Shown here: piece after piece, positions 1-5,425 of the stretch
How the letters are laid out: every line of letters begins with the position of its first letter
Numbering within the stretch: the stretch's first letter is position 1
Assembly: GCA_947177435.1 (NCBI GenBank)
Contig: CAMWUM010000154.1
Span: 1 to 5,425, forward strand
Source of the DNA: an uncultured Muribaculaceae bacterium
GTDB taxonomy: Bacteria; Bacteroidota; Bacteroidia; Bacteroidales; Muribaculaceae
Direction: 5' to 3'
Length of the DNA: 5,425 nt
The notes under the pieces: model-generated
Databases searched by the model: none
What the model was told of the DNA's origin: nothing
The model's input: the letters and a program-made list of their open reading frames with translations, nothing else
Position numbers and translations under genes: made by a program

Positions 1-3000
1 ATATAAGAGTACGAACCGCTCTCCAATTCGTATTCGCCAGTCATCCTAAGATCTTCGTCGAGAGATGAATAAGCAATGGTAAGTGTTCCCACGCCATGGC
101 ACGAGATCTTGTCATCGTATATCGGATCGGTTATGACCACTACTTCTGTCTCGGGACGTATGTCTGCCGTGATGTTGATGTTATAGTCTGTCTTGGTCTC
201 GTCCTCAGCCTGATTGGCCATCTCCTGCGCGATGATCTCTGCCTTTGGTACATACATCATTCGTTCGGCTGCTATGGTGGCCGAGTCCTTGGGGGTGACG
301 TCACGGAATGTAATAAATGAATAATCAAGCGCCTCCTTGTCGTCGGTAATCACGAACGAGAAATTGCTTTTGCCCACCGTGGCCATTGAAGCGTCAATGT
401 TGACCACTCCTGGATAACCTGTAATCTTTGCGCCTCCACGGCCCCAGATTTGTCCAAACCAGCGAGGATTGTCTCTACGCTTAATATCATAGCAGAGCAG
501 TCCGTCAGCTCCGGTGACGGCAAAGTCGAACGTGGGCTCCTTGAAATATTTATGCCACACCTTGCCATTGAGTTTAGCTTCGTGACCTTCGTCATCACGA
601 ATGGTGACATCCGTAAGATCAATTACGCCGGGGGTGAGGTGGATGCTGTCGGTGGCATTGTACCACACATCGGTAAAGTCAATTTTCAGCCTCAGGTCGT
701 CGACGAATATGTCACCGTAAAGGTCGATGCATTCAAAGGTACCGAACAGGTGAGCGTTGCCTGATACGCGGCCCTGGATGCCCGAGCAGAAGGCCTCCAT
801 AAACGGCTGCATAAATCCGACAGGGGCATAGTCAGCGTCTATCTTCAGATCGAGATACGACCGTGCGGGATTGATTGAGCATACTATGTGCGATTCGCGG
901 CCAAGATTGTTGACCAGGTCTGCATCAAGCACAAACGACTGTTTCTCGACGTCGTACCACGCATCAATCATGCCGTCGCCAATCACGCAATAGTTGTAGC
1001 CCATATCCTTGACAAAGAATTTCGTGCTGTAAATATCAGGCGCAGAAGAGAAAAGGTTGGAAACATGCAGATCGGCTGTGGCCACGCCGCATACCAGAGC
1101 CTTCTGAATGTCGAGCGTCTCAAATATATCCACCAGTTGCACCTCGCGAAGCGACACCAACAGTACATCCTCCGGATCCTCGCTCGCCGTTCCGCTCACA
1201 CTCAGGCCCTGGCTGCCGCACTGCATGGCGAAGTTGTCAACAGTCAGGCGCCGATCCTGCCACATAAATCGTGAGCGGTCAATCTGCCATGCATCCTTGC
1301 CGAAATTGATAGTGCCCGGCATGAAATCAACCACCACGTTAGGTTTGTGGTCTGTGCCGCTAAATATGGAGGCCAATATCTCAAATTTGCCGTTGATAGG
1401 ATTGTCGCGTTGGATCTCCCAATCAACATTGGCGTCGAATGCGTTAGCCCAGCCTGTAATCTTGGCTTTCAGATCCATCTGGCCCTTGGGGGTGGGCATG
1501 AGTGTGGCGAAATTCACCAGAGCGCCGTTGGTCTGATCCAACCTTGCCGAAAGGAGCGTGTTGTATATCACCCCGTTTCCTTTGAGTAGATATGGAGCGT
1601 CGAGCAATGCCTCGGCTTGAAGTCCTGGGCCATTGACACTACCGGATATGGTGACGGGATCGGTTAGGAGCACCGGCAACTTCAAAAACCTCGAAAGATC
1701 GAGGGCATTTTCAACTACAAAGCGGTATTCGAAATCGTTATCGCTCTCCGTGGCTACATCATTTTGCTCGAGGCCAGGCATTGCGTACACGCACTGCATC
1801 ATAGCCTGCAAATCAGACCATAAAGTGGATAAGTCAAAATCACCGTTAAGACCACCGTTCAGCACGTCGGACTCTACATTGACAAATCCCACAGGCGAGG
1901 TACGGTTGTTGGCTTGAACCTTAAGCGATGAAAGCGAAGCCTTCTCGCCGGCAGAATTGACAAGCGTAATATCGGAAGCCTCCAGCGTGCCTTCGATGCT
2001 GCTAAGCGATTCATATTCAGCATCGACATCGACAAATCCCGACAGCGAGCACACACCGGGCAAGAGACCTGTTGAATCGCCCCTGAGCGAGTAAACCTCA
2101 GCGTGAAGCGTAGCGAACTGCCCGGGATCGTCTTTGTCGGCCAAGGCGCCCATGCCTGCCGATATATCGAGCCGCAGGTTAGGATCCTTGGCAATCAGCC
2201 TCACGGACTTTTCTTTGCCCTTGACATATCCGTTGATGGCGATATTCTCATAATCATAGCCTTTGAAACCAAACTGGCTGACCTTGGCATCCACGTGCCC
2301 TTCGGGGCGTCCGTAGCGGATTGCCCCGTCAGCCTTGGCCGAGGCTGTCAGCAAGCCAAACTGGTCATTGCCAGTGACTGCGCCCAGATCGAGGTCGTGG
2401 ACGTTGACATTTCCTGCCAAACGCGTACTGCCCTTGGAATAACCGGCGTATCCCTTGACGTCAACATAACCCAGGTCGCCGACATCCACAATTGCGTCGA
2501 CATCCGCACCGGATATCCGTCCATTGATAGCAGCGTGGGCCATGACCGAGCCGGTGTTCTGCAGTAATCGTCTCACTCCGGCAGGCAGAAGTTGCCGATA
2601 GCGCGTGGCCGCAATTCTGATAGGCTCGGGGCAAAGCAGAACGTCCAGCCTGACATCATTGAGCGTTGCGCTGTCTATGGACGGAAGGCCGCCCACAAAC
2701 CCCGACGCGCTGGCACGGAGACAGCCACCGTTCTCGCGCACGTCAAGATTATGCAGATGCAGCGAGTCGAGCCTGCCCGAGGCCTGCATCTCAATATCAA
2801 GTTCGTAATCAAAATCCGTCAGATCAGGACAAAACGCAGCGAAGTCTACAAGGCTAAGCCGCGAACCGTCAGTGACCATTATCTCAATTGGGTATTCGGT
2901 GCCGATTTTGCCTATGGAATTGAGGCCGTCCATCTGGGCTTCGACCTTACCGAACGCCAATCTCGAATGCGGCAACTCCATAGTGAGGTCTTCAAGCAAG

Positions 3001-3692
3001 AATATGCTGTCGGTCAGCAGCATCGAGCCCGAGATATTGACCGCCTCGAATCCCGAAGCCTCTTTGAAACTCAGTCCGCGGAGCCGCAATTTGTAGCCGG
3101 AATTCGATACCATCGGAGCCAACAGCAACACGTTGAAATCCTCGAGTTGGGTATGCGACACACAGAAACGGCCCGGCGTTTCCGGCACAGAGAGCACATC
3201 GTAACTCAGGCGGCTGTTGAGCACCTCTATATCATTGAATCGGAAATTGAAGATCTTGACCGAGCCATCGTTATCTTCCTTGCGCAAGCGGTCGAGAATG
3301 CCCGAGACATTGAGCGGAGCATCGGGCGTGGCACGGTACACATGCCCCACCAGAGTGTCTATAACCGCATAGTCCACAACCATTTCGCCGCGGAAGAGGA
3401 AGTCGAAGAGTTCGTAACGGGCCTCTATGCTACTGATGGCGAAAGACTTCTCGCCATAGTCATCAGCGATCGACACGTCATGCACGGCCAAGCGATTAAA
3501 CGGCACGAACTCTACCTCGCCAATCTCTGCTTCGACTCCAAGCGCCTTTTGCAGGGCTTCCTCACCGGCAGTACGCAGGCGCTCCTGAGCCCAATCGGTC
3601 GAGAGCATAATGTAGACGGTGGTGGGCACCAGCAATACAGTGACCACCAACCCTACAAAAATGGCGATTAATATTTTAGATACCTTCTTAAT
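1..3692 (-). CDS. tamB: TamB-family (DUF490) translocation/assembly protein, 3' end cut by the window
   Basis: The frame read leftward from 3692 stays open for 1230 codons and leaves the window at base 1. The N-terminus reads (M)KKVSKILIAIF, then a hydrophobic stretch at about residues 7-28, a signal anchor placing the rest in the periplasm. Residues about 55-110 (VEFVPFNRLAVHDVSIADD, then a YELFDFLFRG segment) resemble the AsmA/TamB N-terminal repeat. A long low-complexity-free beta-rich body of alternating polar and hydrophobic residues follows, as in the TamB beta-taco. From about residue 1085 the conserved TamB C-terminal domain begins: KITGYPGVVNID, YSFITFRD, a VVITDPIYDD segment, GVGTLTIAY, and GEYELESGSYSY at the edge. 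Bacteroidota members are, from memory, roughly 1400-1700 residues, so a few hundred are missing. TamB works with an Omp85 partner in outer-membrane assembly and is also implicated in phospholipid transport. It lies 3 bases after the acyl-CoA synthetase with no terminator or promoter visible between, so the two probably share a transcript. The start is unusual: ATT at 3692-3690 is the only codon that keeps the anchor intact. The family assignment is firm; the start is less so. Confidence 0.9.
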   Translation of the reverse strand, partial: MKKVSKILIAIFVGLVVTVLLVPTTVYIMLSTDWAQERLRTAGEEALQKALGVEAEIGEVEFVPFNRLAVHDVSIADDYGEKSFAISSIEARYELFDFLFRGEMVVDYAVIDTLVGHVYRATPDAPLNVSGILDRLRKEDNDGSVKIFNFRFNDIEVLNSRLSYDVLSVPETPGRFCVSHTQLEDFNVLLLAPMVSNSGYKLRLRGLSFKEASGFEAVNISGSMLLTDSIFLLEDLTMELPHSRLAFGKVEAQMDGLNSIGKIGTEYPIEIMVTDGSRLSLVDFAAFCPDLTDFDYELDIEMQASGRLDSLHLHNLDVRENGGCLRASASGFVGGLPSIDSATLNDVRLDVLLCPEPIRIAATRYRQLLPAGVRRLLQNTGSVMAHAAINGRISGADVDAIVDVGDLGYVDVKGYAGYSKGSTRLAGNVNVHDLDLGAVTGNDQFGLLTASAKADGAIRYGRPEGHVDAKVSQFGFKGYDYENIAINGYVKGKEKSVRLIAKDPNLRLDISAGMGALADKDDPGQFATLHAEVYSLRGDSTGLLPGVCSLSGFVDVDAEYESLSSIEGTLEASDITLVNSAGEKASLSSLKVQANNRTSPVGFVNVESDVLNGGLNGDFDLSTLWSDLQAMMQCVYAMPGLEQNDVATESDNDFEYRFVVENALDLSRFLKLPVLLTDPVTISGSVNGPGLQAEALLDAPYLLKGNGVIYNTLLSARLDQTNGALVNFATLMPTPKGQMDLKAKITGWANAFDANVDWEIQRDNPINGKFEILASIFSGTDHKPNVVVDFMPGTINFGKDAWQIDRSRFMWQDRRLTVDNFAMQCGSQGLSVSGTASEDPEDVLLVSLREVQLVDIFETLDIQKALVCGVATADLHVSNLFSSAPDIYSTKFFVKDMGYNYCVIGDGMIDAWYDVEKQSFVLDADLVNNLGRESHIVCSINPARSYLDLKIDADYAPVGFMQPFMEAFCSGIQGRVSGNAHLFGTFECIDLYGDIFVDDLRLKIDFTDVWYNATDSIHLTPGVIDLTDVTIRDDEGHEAKLNGKVWHKYFKEPTFDFAVTGADGLLCYDIKRRDNPRWFGQIWGRGGAKITGYPGVVNIDASMATVGKSNFSFVITDDKEALDYSFITFRDVTPKDSATIAAERMMYVPKAEIIAQEMANQAEDETKTDYNINITADIRPETEVVVITDPIYDDKISCHGVGTLTIAYSSLDEDLRMTGEYELESGSYSY

Positions 3693-3698
3693 ATCTTA
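3690..3698 (-). other. Gene junction: synthetase TAA stop, one codon, ATT start of tamB
   Basis: On the minus strand the bases read TAA GAT ATT AAG AAG. The TAA (3698-3696) ends the synthetase. GAT follows, and ATT (3692-3690) is the proposed tamB start, in the same reading frame as the upstream gene. No ATG, GTG or TTG occurs between the stop and codon 15 of the tamB frame. The next candidates are TTG at 3650-3648 and GTG directly after it, both inside the membrane anchor, and ATG at 3608-3606 beyond it. The bases before ATT are A-rich (CAGAAATAAGAT) with no Shine-Dalgarno sequence, normal for Bacteroidota. ATT initiation is known in a few bacterial genes such as infC. Termination followed by re-initiation is plausible at this spacing. 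Confidence 0.6.
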
Positions 3699-5357
3699 TT
3701 TCTGATAAAGATAACGTTTAATGGATCGCTTGGGAGTCTTTTCAAACTCTTCGTTGACCACCGTGGTGATAGCAATACGCGAGTATGCCGGAAGATCCTT
3801 GTTGAGCTGCTCCACATTTTTCCGCATCAGGTCGTCAATCTCGGCGCGGCTCATGCCTTGGTGCTCGGCATTCTCAAAGTCGGGGTATATGAGGGCTTCG
3901 AGCTGGTGGTCAGGCGTTGACACCACCAAGCACTCACTGACGTAAGGCATATTGTTGAGCTGTTGCTCGATCTCTTCGGGGTAAATGTTTTGTCCAGAAG
4001 GGCCAAGTATCATATTCTTGTCGCGGCCGCGGATGTAGACGAATCCGTCGGAGTCCATCGAGCAAATGTCGCCGGTATTCATCCATCCATCGGGAGTCAT
4101 GACGGCCTTGGTGGCCTCCTCGTTCTTGAAATATCCCTGCATCACATTGTCGCCACGCACCCAGAGCACGCCGGGCACATTGGCCGGATCGGCGCTGTCG
4201 ATGCGAGCCTCCATGCGGTCGACTATGCGTCCGCACGACTGGGGGCGCTGTTCGTCCCAAGGCGCATAGGCGATGAGCGGAGCGCACTCGGTCATGCCGT
4301 AACCGACAGTGAACGGGAACTTGATGCGGCGCAAGAACTGCTCGACATCCTTGTTGAGACCGGCACCGCCGATTATGAGTTGCTGCAGGTTGCCGCCGAA
4401 AGTATCGGTAAGCTTCTCCTTGATTTTTCCCAGCAGCTTGTCGTCGACAAAGGGCACCATCAGCATCAGACGCATCAGCGGCTTCTCGAGCATCGGGAAC
4501 ACCTTGGTCTTGATTATCTTCTCGATGATGAGGGGCACGGCCACGATAAGCTTTGGCTTAACCTCGGCGAATGCCTTCATAATTATAGTGGGCGACGGCA
4601 GGCGCGTGAGGAAATACAGGTGGCATCCCTTGGCCAGGCAGTGGATTAGGTCAACCATCAGGCCGTACATGTGGGCCAGAGGCAGCATGCACACCACCCC
4701 GTCGCCAGGCTTGAGAAATTTGAGATGGTCGATGCAGAACTGCAGGTTAGACCACAGCGCGCGGTACGGAAGCATCACTCCCTTTGAAAAACCGGTAGAG
4801 CCCGACGTGTAGTTGATGATGGCCAAGTCGTCGAGATTTTCCTCCTTATAATTCACATCCTCGGCCGTGAAGCGGTCGGGGTACTTCTGACCAAAGAGCT
4901 CGTTGAGGTGGTGGCGAGCCTCGTCAAGACCTGCCGAGCGCGACACCAGAAGCGAGAAGTCGGCCAGCAGCAGCGCGCCGTCGAGTTTGGGCATCTTTTC
5001 TGGGTCAAGATGCTCCCATATGTCGGCATCGCAGAACAGCAGGCGCGAGTCGCTGTGCGTGACCAGGTGGTGTATATTGTCGGGATGGAAATCGTGCAGG
5101 ATGGGCACAGCCACAGCTCCGTAAGTAACGGTGGCCAGGAAAGCCACGCACCAGTGGGCGCTGTTGCGGCCGCAGAGGGCCACGCGGTCGCCAGCTTTAA
5201 GGCCCGAATGCTCAAAAAGGATGTGCAGCTTGGCTATCTTGCGAGCTATGTCGCGGTATTGCAGGGAGATACCGTCAAAATCGGTGAGGGCGAGGAGCTC
5301 CCAGTTGTCTCTTATCGCGTCCTGAATATACAGGATAAAGCTGTCTCGATTTTTCAT
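3696..5357 (-). CDS. AMP-forming long-chain fatty acyl-CoA synthetase (FadD-like)
   Basis: This 553-residue protein is a complete member of the adenylate-forming (ANL) superfamily. It should activate a fatty acid with ATP to an acyl-adenylate and transfer it to CoA, or possibly to acyl carrier protein, on the cytoplasmic side of the inner membrane. Visible motifs in order are the phosphate-binding loop YTSGSTGFSKGV (183-194), PLAHMYGL (226-233), GGAGLN (330-335), the adenine-binding GYGMTE (352-357), TGD with ribose-binding Asp430, GRDK (444-447, Arg445), and GQNIYPEEIE (455-464), where the hinge leads into the mobile C-terminal domain. No signal peptide or membrane span is evident. The end reads KTPKRSIKRYLYQK. 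Aligned to the usual TxxGKIxR motif, Ser545 sits where the catalytic lysine is expected, with Lys543 and Lys547 nearby. The ATG at 5357-5355 lies 17 bases after a Bacteroidota-type -7 box, and the protein begins at the normal family position. It is the first gene of a probable two-gene operon with tamB. The acyl chain length and acceptor cannot be read from the sequence. Confidence 0.93.
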   Translation of the reverse strand: MKNRDSFILYIQDAIRDNWELLALTDFDGISLQYRDIARKIAKLHILFEHSGLKAGDRVALCGRNSAHWCVAFLATVTYGAVAVPILHDFHPDNIHHLVTHSDSRLLFCDADIWEHLDPEKMPKLDGALLLADFSLLVSRSAGLDEARHHLNELFGQKYPDRFTAEDVNYKEENLDDLAIINYTSGSTGFSKGVMLPYRALWSNLQFCIDHLKFLKPGDGVVCMLPLAHMYGLMVDLIHCLAKGCHLYFLTRLPSPTIIMKAFAEVKPKLIVAVPLIIEKIIKTKVFPMLEKPLMRLMLMVPFVDDKLLGKIKEKLTDTFGGNLQQLIIGGAGLNKDVEQFLRRIKFPFTVGYGMTECAPLIAYAPWDEQRPQSCGRIVDRMEARIDSADPANVPGVLWVRGDNVMQGYFKNEEATKAVMTPDGWMNTGDICSMDSDGFVYIRGRDKNMILGPSGQNIYPEEIEQQLNNMPYVSECLVVSTPDHQLEALIYPDFENAEHQGMSRAEIDDLMRKNVEQLNKDLPAYSRIAITTVVNEEFEKTPKRSIKRYLYQK

Positions 5358-5374
5358 ACTGAGAAATATTTATG

Positions 5375-5405
5375 CAAAATTACTGATTTTTTTTGGATAA
5401 TAAAA
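5375..5405 (-). promoter_or_regulatory. Bacteroidota-type promoter for the synthetase-tamB operon
   Basis: On the minus strand TAATTTTG (5382-5375) matches the Bacteroidota -7 consensus TAnnTTTG exactly. A weaker -33 element, TTTT within ATGTTTTA (5405-5402), lies 19 bases upstream, within the usual spacing for the sigma-ABfr holoenzyme. The start ATG is 17 bases past the -7 box, so the transcript would have a leader of only about 10-13 bases. An A8 run lies inside the spacer. The -7 box is convincing; the -33 box is only approximate. Confidence 0.65.
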
Positions 5406-5423
5406 CATATTTGTCTAACTTTG
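5392..5423 (+). promoter_or_regulatory. Divergent Bacteroidota-type promoter reading out of the right edge
   Basis: On the plus strand TTTG (5392-5395) is followed after exactly 20 bases by TAACTTTG (5416-5423). Both elements match the Bacteroidota -33/-7 consensus perfectly. The predicted transcription start falls just beyond the window, so the driven gene is not visible. In many Bacteroidota tsaD lies divergent to tamB, by my recollection, so that is one candidate, but nothing here proves it. The promoter occupies the same DNA as the minus-strand promoter. Confidence 0.65.
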
Positions 5424-5425
5424 CG

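Noticed and set aside
450..1536. Several plus-strand open frames of 80-142 codons in the left third
   Set aside because: All lie opposite the uninterrupted tamB frame, which carries the conserved TamB C-terminal signatures. None has a recognisable motif or promoter.
1874..2194. A 106-codon minus-strand open frame inside tamB
   Set aside because: It is in a different frame from the continuous tamB frame, is Arg/Pro/Leu-rich as shadow frames usually are, and has no start signal.
3606..3650. TTG (3650-3648) or ATG (3608-3606) as the tamB start
   Set aside because: TTG would cut the membrane anchor in half and drop its basic leader. ATG would remove the anchor altogether, leaving a periplasmic-type protein with no export signal.
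2592..3671. A 359-codon open frame on the plus strand, antisense to the N-terminal part of tamB
   Set aside because: Its codons lie exactly on tamB codons in reverse, so it stays open simply because tamB avoids TTA, CTA and TCA there. The product is rich in Arg, His, Gln and Glu with no recognisable domain, while the minus strand gives a clear TamB protein.
1..3692. The possibility that tamB is a frameshifted pseudogene, since no ATG-started long frame covers it
   Set aside because: The frame is continuous from 3692 to base 1 with no stop, and the family signatures appear in the correct order and in one frame. Only the start codon is odd.
3680..3760. A terminator or separate tamB promoter between the two genes
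   Set aside because: I see no GC-rich hairpin with a T tract and no TAnnTTTG box on the minus strand near the junction.
3934..4287. A 117-codon minus-strand open frame inside the synthetase gene
   Set aside because: It is a +1/-1 shadow across the segment encoding the GYGMTE to GQNIYPEEIE motifs, with an Arg/His-rich low-plausibility product.
3963..4649. A 228-codon plus-strand open frame antisense to the acyl-CoA synthetase
   Set aside because: It has the same codon-on-codon antisense register over a gene with strong catalytic motifs. The predicted protein is His/Leu-rich and unlike any family I know.

Overview
The window looks like a chromosomal housekeeping region from a Bacteroidota bacterium, most likely a Bacteroidales gut anaerobe; a Muribaculaceae-like lineage is a guess. 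Three things support this: a Bacteroidota-style TamB protein, a promoter pair matching the Bacteroidota consensus (TTTG, a 19-20 bp spacer, then TAnnTTTG), and no Shine-Dalgarno sequence before either gene. I see no mobile element, CRISPR array, RNA gene or resistance cassette.

Two genes on the minus strand fill almost the whole window. Reading leftward from the right edge, first comes a complete 553-residue AMP-forming fatty acyl-CoA synthetase (5357 to 3696). Three bases after its stop begins a very long open frame that runs without interruption from 3692 off the left edge. It covers 1230 complete codons plus two bases. It encodes an N-terminally anchored periplasmic protein of the TamB (DUF490) family, cut inside its conserved C-terminal domain. 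This frame has no ATG at its natural beginning; the best start is an ATT codon at 3692-3690. Because of that, and because the gene is cut by the edge, automated gene finding could easily miss or truncate it.

The right 68 bases are a compact promoter region. One promoter fits the synthetase-tamB pair on the minus strand. A second, better one fires on the plus strand into a gene beyond the window. The two overlap completely.

The synthetase activates fatty acids to acyl-CoA at the cytoplasmic side of the inner membrane. TamB-family proteins bridge the periplasm and serve outer-membrane assembly and, by recent models, phospholipid movement to the outer membrane. Co-transcription of the two would pair acyl-chain supply with envelope lipid or protein export, but that link is inference. 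I found no clearly new system. The points most worth checking are the ATT start, the in-frame junction between the genes, and a serine at the usual catalytic-lysine position of the synthetase.
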